This document shows positions 12,426 to 23,159 of a stretch of DNA of 64,000 nt, piece after piece. The notes under the pieces are model-generated. The model was not told the DNA's origin, made no database searches, and saw only the letters and a program-made list of their open reading frames with translations. The stretch lies in the NCBI GenBank assembly GCA_037783415.1, contig JAZGTN010000009.1:2356001-2420000 (forward strand), read 5' to 3'. The DNA is from Leptasterias polaris (Eukaryota > Echinodermata > Asteroidea > Forcipulatida > Asteriidae). Each line of letters starts with the position of its first letter. Within the stretch, counting starts at the first letter, position 1. The position numbers and the translations under genes are program-made.

Positions 12426-12784
12426 CAGATACCTCAGCTCACAAGAAGAACTGTTGTTAGTGTTACTGTAGAGTCTACATTATTTTCTTACTGTAGTAAT
12501 ACATAAAAAATAGCTCTCCCCTAGGCTCTTACTCAGTGCATGTTATTTCGTCCAAACTAAAAGATTAAAAAACATCAAGAGAAACTAGAAAAACATATAT
12601 CCAAAACTAAATTCAATTTGGAGGCAAGTTGCTCGCAGCATGTCTGTATGATCCCCTAGTACCCACCACCCCAGTTACCAACATCAAATTGATGGTGACC
12701 TCGACCCATATACCGATCCATTGTATATATCTGTATTAAAGTTTGGCCCCATGACCTTGGTACTCGAGTGTATTCACATACGAA

Positions 12785-12807
12785 CCCCCCCCCCCCCCCC
12801 CCCCCCC
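12785..12807. repeat. poly-C tract, 23 nt
   Basis: This is an uninterrupted run of C. It is one of many long poly-G/poly-C tracts; others include 9670-9689, 13899-13926, 14756-14779, 14818-14838, 34651-34667 and 63492-63507. Exact lengths may be affected by sequencing. Confidence 0.85.
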
Positions 12808-13092
12808 GGACCGGAGATAACAACAAACCGGATTTTTAGGCACATTGTGTTCACAAAGCATCAGTCAGTGAATGCCCCAAACAGCGGAGGAAATTTCTCT
12901 TTTGATGTCGTGGAATAAATGTAATTCATACTTTTGAATGTGTATATTATAACATTATGCATATGGACCCCTTGCGATGCGTCACATGCTGCTATACTGC
13001 CTGCCCTCACTGATCTCTACTTAATACTGCATAATACTTCGCAAATACATTTTACGCACCGCGCGTTAGCTGTAAAATGAGGTGCAAATGCT

Positions 13093-13285
13093 GGACCCAA
13101 TTTCATAGAGCTGCTTAAGCACAAAGTAGCTAAGCACAACAAAAGTATGCTTACCAGAATAAGGTTACCAGCCAAACTGCCGTGTCACATGTACAATTTA
13201 TGACTGGTATCCTGCTCATTTCTGCTAATAGCAGACACTTTGTTAAGCAAAATTGTCTGCTTTAAGCAGGTTATGGAATTTGGGC
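13093..13285. mobile_element. GGGCCCAATTTCATAGAG MITE
   Basis: The left end is CCCAATTTCATAGAGCTGCT and the right end GCAGGTTATGGAATTTGGGC. The internal block AATAAGGTTACCAGCCAAAC is shared with the copies at 36896 and 50916. Confidence 0.75.
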
Positions 13286-13476
13286 AATGGCTGCAGCATG
13301 CATATCTGATGACTTTACGGCTAACGCACGCGTACAATGTATTTTGCGAAGGATGAGGCCATGGTATGCCAATTATTAGGAGTCAACATGCATGCACAGG
13401 GGCGGATCCAGGATTTTTTAAACCGGGGGGCACAACGGCGCAACCAGGATTTTGTATTAGAGGGTAAACCCAAAAT

Positions 13477-13853
13477 GGAAATCAGATCCATATAAATCTT
13501 CTAAATTTACTGGAAACATTTCTGTAACATCGATGGTGGGGGTTCAGGGGCGAATCCCTGGTGGGGGTCCGGGGGCGAAGCCCCCTGAAGCTCTGAGCTT
13601 TTGGCATTTTGAGGGGTGAAAAACCAAGCGCCTAAAACAGAGAAATAGACACACTCTTTTTGGAAATCAGATCCATATAAATCTTCTAAGTTTACTGGGA
13701 AAATTTCTGTAACATTGATGGTGGGGTCAAGGGGTGTGAGGCCCCATTGGGGGTCCAGGGGCCCGCGAAGCCCCCGGAAGCTCTGAGCTTTTGGCATTTT
13801 GAGGGGTGAAAAATCAGGCCTCTGTGTGCCTGAAACCGAGACTAGACACACAG
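13477..13853. repeat. tandem duplication, unit about 185 bp
   Basis: GGAAATCAGATCCATATAAA occurs at about 13477 and again at about 13662. Each copy continues through CTCTGAGCTTTTGGCATTTT to a CTAGACACAC-like end. The preceding GGGGCGGATCCAGGATTTTT (from about 13400) resembles the start of a dispersed element. Confidence 0.7.
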
Positions 13854-13898
13854 GCAGCGAAAATGCTCATTAATTTGAAGGTCGCTCCTACAACAACT

Positions 13899-13926
13899 GG
13901 GGGGGGGGGGGGGGGGGGGGGGGGGG
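13899..13926. repeat. poly-G tract, 28 nt
   Basis: This is the longest homopolymer run in the window, about 460 bp upstream of the DRC12 start codon. A run of this length can form a G-quadruplex, and its true length is likely to vary between assemblies. Confidence 0.85.
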
Positions 13927-14382
13927 AGAGAATTTACAAGCAGAGACCCGTATAGTAGCACTAGCTATTATGCGAAAGTTTTTGTTTGTAGTGAAACAGC
14001 ACCGGCCATCCCTGTCAACATTCGCTCAGAGATTATTATTTTTTAATTATAAAAACAATTCAGCGAAAATCGGACCGTGCAACTTTAATAACAGTATATA
14101 ACGTCATCGGGGATAATTATTTTACAAATGGAGTAGAGTGAAAATATTGTATTATGTCTGTTTGTTATTATACCAATAACTTGACATGATGGGTGGAAGA
14201 ATCAATGAGGGCGCGCTGCAAAATCTACGATGACGAATATCGAATCCACCTGCACAGAGATTTGGTTTGCGCATGCGTGCTTCGACTCTTGCCTGTTTCC
14301 ATAGACATGGCTGTAAACGCGCGACTGTGTGTGATGACTTGTTTATAAACTTATCATGTGAATCTATTTTGAGAAACTCAAA

Positions 14383-17300
14383 ATGCCGCCCAAGAAGAAA
14401 GGAAAAGGGAAGGGAAAGAAGGGGAAGAAGAAGAAGAAGAATGGTGAGTTTACGGTTTATTTTGTGACTTATATAGTCGCAATTAGCGTGTCGTGGCTGA
14501 GCGGTTTAGCGCACCGAATTCAAGTTGTAGTGGCTGATGCCTGATGGTCATTTATCACGAAGTCATTGATCAAGACACCAAACTATAATTGCTCCTTGGC
14601 GTTTATATCCTAACATGGATCCTGCCAAGTTACGAAGTAGCTAGTAGAAGTAGAAGTAAGTCGAAGATATGAACTCTACCACTCAAAAATTGAATTTGAA
14701 CAGTCAAGATAAAAAGCATTATGAAACTTTATTTTACAAGCAATATGCGAAAGGCGGGGGGGGGGGGGGGGGGGGGGGGTGGTAGGGATGCCCGGCGGGT
14801 GGAAGGGATGACAGGTTGGGGGGGGGGGGGGGGGGGGGTCGAGTTATTACATTTGAACAATCGGTAAAAATTTTGACATTTATACACTGCTACTCTAGTA
14901 ACAGAACTGGAGTAAACTATATTGGAAAAAAGAAAATTAATGAACTAAGGCAAGTGTATATTTTTTCCGGCACTGAACATATGATGAAAAATTTCCTTTT
15001 TTATAAATCGTTTAAAAAAAGAAGCATGTCAGTTGATACGCAGGAATGATTCCGCTGGGCTACGCGGCAGTGGTCGACAATTGCTGTAATGCAATACGTT
15101 CTATAATGTCGGCATTCGGCAACGCACCAAAAAGGCTTAATTAGCGTTTACTAAAACTTAGCCGGTGCCTGCAATATATCCACTATCTAATTATAAATCA
15201 TACAAATGATCATTACTTTGCTTAATGTATTATTATTTTTAGATGCTGAATTTACGATCGAAGATAAATACAAGCAGACTCTGAATGAAATCGAAGCTCT
15301 GAAAGATCACCTTTGTAAGTTAATGTTTCTTTTGTTAGTCAACTGTAATTGTAGACGTGGGGGGGGGGGGGGTCGCAACTCAAAACCTTCCAGACAAAAA
15401 CATTTCTTTGCCATCTGTATGCTTCTTGTCTTATATTTGGTCTAAAAAGAACTTTGAGTGATTTTATCACCTCTTAAACTTGAAGTCAAAATACCGTCAA
15501 TACAACAAGTGTTTGTGTCCTTGCTCGAGTTCAGTGTAAGTGTTATTATTATTATATATTTCTGGTGATGAAGCCAAGGATGCCCCATATTCGTGAACTT
15601 CATGAATGCGGAATGACTGGCTACTGGTTTAAGGGATGTGTACACCGTTGGTAATAGACACAATCGGCGACTGCAGCACGTGACCCATAGTGGGTATACA
15701 ATGTAAATAAGCCAAGCAAGCAACGCGTAGTGTGAATGGAAATCCATGGCTGCTTCCGAGTGCTACTGTCGTAAAGCGGCAAGCAGCCATGCTTTTCCAT
15801 GCTCGCTGTGCATTACTTGCTTGGTTTGTTTACTTTGTATACCCACTATGAGTCACGTGCTGCAGTCGCCGATTGTGTCTATTGCCAAAGACCTGTATCC
15901 ACACTTGAAAGTTTTAGCTCAATCGGTCTTCGGAGAAAACAGTGAAAAACCCCATTAAAACCACAGATTTTATCCTGCAGAATAAAGACCGATGTTTTAC
16001 TCATTTCCTAAAAACTATGGCATTTCAAGCAAAACTATTTCAAGGGAAGTTTTCCACCATGACCATCTTTATACCATGTAAGTTATGTGCAAATCTGTGA
16101 ACATTTATATTTTCAATCTTACCGATGTTGTACACACCATTAAATTGGAATGAAATAACCAGCACAATAATAACTGGGGGTTGTCATGCACCATGAGCGT
16201 CATACTTGACAAGTTACTGTCACTTTGCAAATGTCCTTGCAAATGTCCGTTATTATTTGTACTTAAAGTGACTGATCTCGTCTTTTTTTTCTTTTTGGCC
16301 TCAGCGGGTAGGAAGGAGCTTGCAAGACGCTCTCACACTCACAGTGAAGAATGGAAGATGAAGATGAAGATCGCTCAGGAGGATCTGGATCAGCAGAAGA
16401 CTGATCAACGTGATGTGGCATCAGGTAAAAGCTTACTCCCCCCCCCCCCTCACCCCCCAAAATGTGCAGAACCTCAAACAACATTCTTAAGGCTTGTTCT
16501 CTTTCAATGGATGGAGGTAGGCAGGCCTGGGTAACAAAGGGTAGGCATGTGCCTTGTATTGGTTCAAAGTGTGTGAATAATAAGCACAACAGTAGTAGCA
16601 GTTTTGACCAATGCTGTACCTTTGATGAGTCAAAGAGAGTAGGTATTCCCACAGCAGTTAGTTTTATCAACACTTCAGGGCCCAATTTCATGGCTCTGCT
16701 TACCGTTGAATTCTGCGCTTGTGATCACCATTCTCCGCTTACCGAGCAAGCGCGGAATTTCTGCGCTAGCTGTGTAAGCGTAGAATGCCTAGTAGCGTGG
16801 ACTACGCAAGCACAACAGCCAGAATTCCCTGCTAACCTGTGAAATACTGAATTGCCTGCTTCCGTACGCGCCGATTCTTTGCTTATGATAAGCACAGCCA
16901 TAAAATTGGGCCCTGTTCTCGCTTCATTTCAACTTCTAAATCTCTTTGTTTTTTTTCAATGAATTTGTTCAAGACATGACACGGCAGTACAAGACAATGC
17001 AGACTGAGATGGGGGTCAGAGTTCATCAACTTGAAGCAGACCTTGCCAAGACCAAGACCCAGTTAGGTACGTCAGCTGCAAACCGACCCTCAAAACCCTC
17101 GGGGTGGAAAAGGGAGGGCGCAAACTAGATCTTTGGTCGAGCGGCATAGCAAATGAGACTCCAGATTTCCAATGGCCGAATCATTGTAGTGTGGGTTCGA
17201 ATACCGATCATGACACTTGTGTCCTTTTGCAAGGCACTTAATCATAATTGCTTCTCATCGCCCAGGAGTAATTGAACACCTGAAATAGTAGAGATTGTTG

Positions 17301-19655
17301 ATGTGAATGATTTAGCAATCTGTGGCTGCTGGTGCTGCAATTGTTTGTGTTTAAAATTAACAGTTTTGTAATTTGACTAAACTTTGAAATGTCCAGTTAA
17401 AACAAACAGCATTGTGAAAACATTTCACAACTTTTTCAGCTGAATTTTTCATTAACAGTATGAACAAAATTGGTGAGATTGAAAATATAAATGTCCACAG
17501 ATTTACACATAACTTGCATGGTATAAAGATGATCATGGTGGCAAATTTCACTGAAATGATATAGTTTTTGAAAAAAACGTTTTGATCTCGCAAGTCCAAA
17601 ATCTGATGTTTGCAAATAGTGATGTGGTTTTCCACTATTTTCTTGTGACTCTGACGACAGAGTGAGCATAAACTTTCACAGGTTTTATTGCATCAGAGCT
17701 GCCAACATTTGCCCAACAATCAGGGAGATATTTAGAATTACATTCAACGTAATAGGGACAAAGTGTCTATAATCAGGGAGATTTCCAAATTTGTCCATCA
17801 GAACATGGAAAGATTGGTTTATTTTCAGGAAACTTCCTGAAGAATCAGGGAGAGTTGGCAGCTCTGTTTCATGTATATATTGAGTCTCATGAAGTACAGG
17901 TACTGGTCTTTGACACCAATCTTCGCCACAGGCTTTTAAAATAAAAGCTCCATCTTTGATTTTGTAATATCATTTTTAGCCAGGACACAACTTGAGCTGA
18001 AATCGACCAAAGAGCAAAAAGAACAAATGACGAAAGAGAAGGACGGTACGATCGCTGAACTGGAGGACAAGATAAGGAATATGGAATTTTCATATGAGAA
18101 CATGTTGCATGTAAGTTCCAATATTATACAAAAAACGTATATGTTTGGAAAATACTCTTAAAATCAACTGCAATAAAAACTTACTTGGTAAGATGTACAG
18201 CTGCTTTTGATAGCATAAGCATTTTGAGAAACATTTCAAGTTCGAAGTGATGTGGTTATGGAAAAATATCTCAGTTTTTATTCCCCAAAATTTGAATCTG
18301 AGAAATGTTTCTGTCAGAACGGTTCTCAGATTGTGTATTCCAATGACGGATTATTCTTCCTTCATGGATCCTGAGGCAAAGTCAATGGAACAAGGTTGTC
18401 AACTTCCAATACCGAGGGTAGCTTATCGACAGTCAGACTCGAATTGTTTGATTTGTTTTACTATACCTCATACTTATCTGGTTCGGCATCATTGAATCTG
18501 AGAAATGTTTCTGTCAGAACGGTTCTCAGATTGTGTATTCCAATGACGGATTATTCTTCCTTCATGGATCCTGAGGCAAAGTCAATGGAACAAGGTTGTC
18601 AACTTCCAATACCGAGGGTAGCTTATCGACAGTCAGACTCGAATTGTTTGATTTGTTTTACTATACCTCATACTTATCTGGTTCGGCATCATTGAATCTG
18701 AGAAATGTTTCTGTCAGAACGGTTCTCAGATTGTGTATTCCAATGACGGATTATTCTTCCTTCATGGATCCTGAGGCAAAGTCAATGGAACAAGGTTGTC
18801 AACTTCCAATACCGAGGGTAGCTTATCGACAGTCAGACTCGAATTGTTTGATTTGTTTTACTATACCTCATACTTATCTGGTTCGGCATCATTGAGCTTG
18901 GGAAAAATATGGATTGAAATTCACATGTGCCACCATCTTTTCATGTGTATGTAGCTAGGGCAATGTTCGCGTGTGTGTACCACACCCGTGTGAGAGTTTC
19001 ATCATTGCTTCATAAAGCGCATGCATAGACTGTTGCAAGTGCGACAGTGTCTTATGTATTTACCCTCTGCGTGAATACTTGTGCACGCTAGCTAGAATGT
19101 AGGCGGCGCTCTACAAACTGAGCAATCTAGCCCTATGTTGGTGGTCTCCCTATTTTGGCAATATCTTTATTTGGAGGTATGAGTCGGAAGCCATACAACC
19201 TTTAACTGCCGTGTAGCCAGGGATCACACCCTAGTTTATGATACAACCTGGGAAGCGGCAGCAGAATCACCATAAGGGGATGCGACTTTATATTTCATTT
19301 CTTGAAACAGTGGAGTTTATTGGCAAGTCAGCAGTCAGGCTCCCAAAGAACCGACAAAAGGAATTGCAGGTTGGGTTCCATACACACTCCCAAAGGCATA
19401 GCCCAGCTAACCCCAAAGTTCTCCACTCTTTGGTTTTAGGCGGGGAGTAGGCCTACTTACACAATTTCCTAAAAAGTTCCCGAGTGTCAGTTTTTGAAGT
19501 CAGAATTCCTTGTTATTTGTTCGCAGGAAGCGTTAGACAACCTGGTCACCAAATTAGACGCAGCGAAGAAGAGATGGACCGCTGAGGCTACACACATACA
19601 CGGTGTGCAGAAAGAAAAGCTACTGGAGTTTGGCCTCAACCCCCTGGATATATAA
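14383..19655 (+). CDS. DRC12: dynein regulatory complex subunit 12 (CCDC153 homologue)
   Basis: DRC12 is a small coiled-coil subunit of the nexin-dynein regulatory complex of ciliary and flagellar axonemes. Six exons join in frame: 14383-14443, 15243-15314, 16305-16424, 16974-17066, 17980-18110 and 19527-19655, every boundary gt/ag and every phase consistent, giving 201 residues (the human protein is about 210). The protein opens with MPPKKKGKGKGKKGKKKKK, the Lys-rich start typical of this family, continues as heptad-rich coiled coil (for example ELKSTKEQKEQMTKEKDG), and ends with a conserved module, NMLHEALDNLVTKLDAAKK then KLLEFGLNPLDI, which matches the vertebrate C-terminus pattern (a YEEILH-like block, then FGL-P). 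Intron 5 carries a MITE fragment and a 3 x 200-bp array. The 3' flank from about 19675 lies in a dispersed repeat. The first ATG opens the only Lys-rich frame and is followed at once by a good donor. Confidence 0.9.
14489..14625 (+). mobile_element. tRNA-derived SINE fragment in DRC12 intron 1
   Basis: GTGTCGTGGCTGAGCGGTTT resembles a box A of a Leu/Ser-type tRNA head, and the following text (TTCAAGTTGTAGTGGCTGATG, then GATCAAGACACCAAACTATAA) parallels the intact SINEs at 32383 and 39701. The box B is lost. Confidence 0.5.
14756..14838. repeat. two poly-G tracts in DRC12 intron 1
   Basis: Runs of 24 G (14756-14779) and 21 G (14818-14838) are separated by GGTAGGGATG-type sequence that is itself a short direct repeat. 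Another run lies at about 15359-15372 beside exon 2. Confidence 0.8.
15648..15887. mobile_element. fold-back MITE in DRC12 intron 2
   Basis: The left arm TTGGTAATAGACACAATCGG...GTGACCCATAGTGGGTATAC is complementary to the right arm GTATACCCACTATGAGTCAC...CCGATTGTGTCTATTGCCAA. The central CATGGCTGCTT / AAGCAGCCATG also pairs. The overlapping ORFs on both strands here are shadows of this symmetry. Confidence 0.8.
16678..16913. mobile_element. MITE with AATTTCATGGCTCTGCTTACC ends, DRC12 intron 3
   Basis: It starts GGGCCCAATTTCATGGCTCT and ends AGCACAGCCATAAAATTGGG, an inverted pair. A full relative is at 38708-38959 and a half copy at 27114-27247. All are rich in repeated GCGGAATT / AATTCCGC-type words. 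Confidence 0.75.
17127..17320 (+). mobile_element. degenerate tRNA-derived SINE in DRC12 intron 4
   Basis: Box-A-like TGGTCGAGCGGCATAGCA is followed by box-B-like GTGGGTTCGAATACCGATC and the SINE body GACACTTGTGTCCTTTTGCA...TAATTGCTTCTC. This is the same body as the intact copies at 32383-32739 and 39701-40051. The 3' tail is lost. Confidence 0.65.
17696..17866. mobile_element. AGAGCTGCCAACATTTGC family element, copy 4
   Basis: The left end is GAGCTGCCAACATTTGCCCA and the right end AGGGAGAGTTGGCAGCTCT. It lies in DRC12 intron 4, about 110 bp before exon 5. Confidence 0.7.
18121..18293. mobile_element. partial MITE (GTTTGGTAAT family, reverse orientation)
   Basis: ATCAACTGCAATAAAAACTT, GTACAGCTGCTTTTGATAGC and GAAAAATATC appear in the order of the family's right half, reading in the same direction as 59200-59380 when complemented. 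The element runs directly into the 200-bp tandem array, whose unit starts with the family's internal hairpin. Confidence 0.55.
18294..18893. repeat. 200-bp tandem repeat, 3 essentially identical copies
   Basis: Copies lie at 18294-18493, 18494-18693 and 18694-18893, each starting GAATCTGAGAAATGTTTCTG. ORFs read through the array repeat with a 200-base offset, and because 200 is not a multiple of three the frame shifts at every copy, so the peptides are not genuine. The unit includes the hairpin word (TCTGAGAA...TTCTCAGA) of the adjacent MITE, so the array grew out of a transposon. Near-perfect identity points to recent expansion or an assembly effect. Confidence 0.9.
19095..19290. repeat. dispersed repeat shared with about 26110-26310 (inverted)
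   Basis: The block TCTCCCTATTTTGGCAATAT...GCCGTGTAGCCAGGGATCAC...CAACCTGGGAAGCGGCAGC recurs in reverse complement at 26130-26280. In both copies it abuts a tRNA-like piece (complement of GCTCAGTTGGTAGAGCGCC near 26290). Confidence 0.65.
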
Positions 19656-19674
19656 TGGCAAACTTCTGGATTAA

Positions 19675-19945
19675 CCACACCATCAGGGCCCACTAGCCCA
19701 TTATGCAAGTGCCATCTTAAAAAATACCGCAATGCTTCTTGGGGAAACTGAGTACAGTTTAAGCCGTCATGAAGGACGCTGTGCTTTATTTTACATGTAA
19801 CTACTCCAGGTTTTATAGTCGTGTACCGCATTGCTTCGAAATCATCGCGCCAAAATGGTTTCCAGTGTTGCTTGGACTCGGATTTCCCACTGAATCCTTT
19901 GCGCGCCGATTATGCACATTGGGACATGCATATGGGCCATTATCA
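19675..19945. repeat. dispersed repeat shared with 63262-63490
   Basis: TAGCCCATTATGCAAGTGCC, TTGGGGAAACTGAGTACAG, CCAGGTTTTATAGTCGTGTA and GCGCCGATTATGCACATTGG match CCCATTATGCACAAGCGCC, AAGAAACTGAGGACAGTT and GCCAGGTTTTAGTTGTGTAC near 63.3 kb. The repeat starts about 20 bp after the DRC12 stop codon, so the DRC12 3' UTR probably runs into it. Confidence 0.65.
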
Positions 19946-20139
19946 TAACATTCTGCACTTAAGGCGCCCTGTTAAAAGTGTGTGTGAATTCCGCCGTTAG
20001 TAGAGCCATAAAATTGGGCGTTGATGTCAACGCAGATGTCACGAGTCAAATTGCATCTGTGTCTCACCATGTGCATAGTCACCTCTTCAAAATTTAACAG
20101 ATAGTCTCCCAAAACCCTCCTTTTTTTATCCGATCGATT

Positions 20140-20275
20140 CTTGCTTATTGGGATAGGTGCCAGAGAGTTCTGAACAACTTGAACTAGAATAGGGTGAATT
20201 ATTATTTGAACAGATACTCTCCACAATGTTGACGCTTGTTTATTGGTGCCAGTGAGTTCTGAACAACTTAAATTT
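20140..20275. repeat. short tandem duplication, about 105-bp spacing
   Basis: GTGCCAGAGAGTTCTGAACA (about 20157) and GTGCCAGTGAGTTCTGAACA (about 20250) are near-identical, each preceded by CTTG(C/T)TTATTGG. No gene is visible from 19.95 to 21.6 kb apart from this. Confidence 0.55.
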
Positions 20276-21636
20276 ATAGTTTCTGGAAACCAACCGCTAG
20301 TGTGAATTATATTTAAGATATTTGAACAACTTTTAGAAAATTTTGAGCTTTATGAACAAGTTTGGAACAAAAGAAATGTTTTTAATAATAGAAACAAGTA
20401 CAACTGTAAATTTTCAACAATATTGTAAAGTTTTAAAGAGTATTTTCTACGATTAAATTAGACGGACCAACAAAAGAAAGTTATCTTCTCCCATTTTCTT
20501 TATTTAATCACAATTTATTACATTGTTTAAAAATCCACGTCAAAGTATCTGATAAAACAAATTCAACTTTTTCACAATCAGAGTTCCTAGTTAGACCATA
20601 GGAACGGGTGTTATTTTTGGGGACGCCAGACTTAACCAGGGAAAATCCATCATTCTCAGGAAATATGTGCATGCTTAGAATTCCGAAAATGTAACCTGGG
20701 ATGTCTGCTGCCACCTAGTGCTCCAAAGTTTCCAATTGACTGTTGAATTGTTTAGGGACAGGAGATAAACGCTCTTAACACTTGTAACTTTTTTAATGAC
20801 TGGGGGCAGCAGACAAACAAGGTAACTTGCCCATTGTTTTCTGAGCATGCTCACACTTCCAAGACCAACAGATTTACTTGGCAAGTCTGCTGCCACCTAG
20901 AGTCTAAAACAGTCTCCCATTATCATAGAAAGCATTAATAATATGAGGTAATTGGATACAATAAGCAAATGTGCCCTTTGTCATCAAAACCGCCCTCTAT
21001 CGGAATCAGCCTGCCAGTGTGTGCACCATAAATTGCCTCTCTAAACCAGGTGTATAAATCATTAATGGGAACCTGTGAGGATTGAGAAGTGAGATGGTGC
21101 ATTTTTAAATTATTTTGTTAATGCAAGTTCGCCCTAAACAAGGCTAAAAACCACTCTTGGTATGGGGTTATAAGAAGAAAACATTTATGATGAAAATAAC
21201 TCGGGGGAGCAAAAGGTAGGAATTGATATTCGAGAGACTACTTAGTTCTGAAAAGAACTGTCCTGCTTATTAAGTACTACTTGGGAAGGCAGGAAATCGG
21301 CCAGGACTACTACTTATGCTTCATAACGGATTGAGGGGACTTCACTCTCGTGGAGTGAGATTTCGACAGATGATAGTAGTCTCCCAAATTCAAAAATCTA
21401 CTTTGCTAGCAGAATGAATAGCCAGACAAGTTCTCAAAGAACAAATCTATACAGCAAAGTAGATACACACACATGGATGTTACCTCAAGCAGCATAATAC
21501 ATTGATACCTCACTATGCAATGCCTCAAAGGTCACATAATTCAAATGCAATCTGAGCTGTCACATCGCTCATAATTCAATTTTATGCAAAACGGGATACG
21601 TGCGCACAAAGACGGAAACGCTTTTGTAATGGTTTA

Positions 21637-21822
21637 TCAGGTGAGGTTTGCGGTGACGCCATGTGTAAATCTCTTTTGAATAGTGGTGGTTCTGAGAAGA
21701 ACCCATGGTTGACATATGCGTTGTGGTTGACAACTCAGTGGAGTTGCCAACCACCAGTCCTTCTCAGAACCACCACTGCTCAAAAGAGATTTACACATGA
21801 TGTCACCACAAACCTCACCTGA
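21637..21822. mobile_element. fold-back MITE, about 63-bp arms
   Basis: Left arm TCAGGTGAGGTTTGCGGTGA...GTGGTGGTTCTGAGAAG pairs with right arm CTTCTCAGAACCACCAC...TCACCACAAACCTCACCTGA. The small loop holds a GTTGGCAACTCCAC-like inner stem. Confidence 0.8.
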
Positions 21823-23159
21823 TTGTACTCCCACCATGGAAAGTTTCAAATCCTAGTTGTGGTTTTTGCTGTCACAACACAGGGCACAATCAAGTATAAA
21901 TAAAAGTATACAATCAAATCTTTGAATGTTAAAATTTTGCTTGGACAATATTTGTGCATGGACCACAAGTCCAACAACCTGGTCGAGAATTTTCTTTGAT
22001 CAAAAAGGTCTGATTTGTGATTGTGAATATACCCTCATTTTAAAAGACCATTCAAAACCTTGTCATACTGAGTTTGGTTTCCTAAATGCTGGAGATATTT
22101 CTGGATTCTGCGGTGGTTCCTTTCAGTTTGTTACGGGTCGTCAATGGTTTTAAATTTTTTTTTAGATCACACAGAGAATACAAGTTTTAAGAACACCACC
22201 CCCCATAAGGTAGTAATTATTATTTGTTGTACTTATACTTTTGTAATACAATATTAACACTACCATCCCCAGCTCATCCAACAGCGTAATCAAATTGAAT
22301 GCCTGCTAGATTTTTCAGTATTTCTCCCTCAGTCTTTGCATTTCTTCCTATGAGTCAACTTCGCGATAACAAACTTCTGAAAACCTTCTAAAGTCATACC
22401 AACCTCTGACCTCTGACCTCTCAATAGTTGTACTCTTTGTGGGATTGTGAAAATTTGAAAACCATGGACAGCGCCTGATCAAGCTGTGATGAATACGGCA
22501 TGCACACCCTCTCTCTCTTAGATCTTCAAAGTATTGGTCTTCTATGTCTAGAGAGAGAGAAAAAGAAAAAGGAAATTTGATTTGTAACTTTTTAAATGTG
22601 GATAGATTCGTCTTGTGAAAATACCGTTACATTTTTTTTTTACTGTTTTCTCAGCAAGTAGAAACTGTATTCTGCTGAAACTTCTATTCATTTCATTTAG
22701 GTTTATTAACAACTCAAAAATTACACGACAAAAGTTAAAAAGACAAACCTTTACGTGTTTACATTGTTTAAAAAGTACAAAAGTTAACAAGTTTAAACGA
22801 CAAACCTGAAAAGCGATATAACCTAAATATACTAAACAAACAAACAACAAAAAGTTAAAAAGAAACAGTGGAACTAGATACATGTACTAGACTGCTCAAA
22901 AAGCATTGTACAAAAATGTTGCTGATGACTAATAAGACAAAATCTAGGCAAGCAAAGAACAGAATTGAAATTGGATCTCATAACCGTAGCAATCTTCACA
23001 ACAGTAAAAGTAAAACAATAGAAAATCACACTCACGTAAAAAAAGAGGACTTTTGTTGAATCTTTCTTGATAGTTTTGCCTATAAATCAGCTTTTCAATG
23101 ACAAAAACCAATGTACAACCCAACCTTTAATTTCTCCAATACTCACCATTGTACAGGCT

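Noticed and set aside
18247..18895. Three overlapping ORFs of 82-99 residues with identical ends
   Set aside because: They arise from the 200-bp tandem repeat and shift frame between copies; there are no splice or start signals and they lie inside a DRC12 intron.
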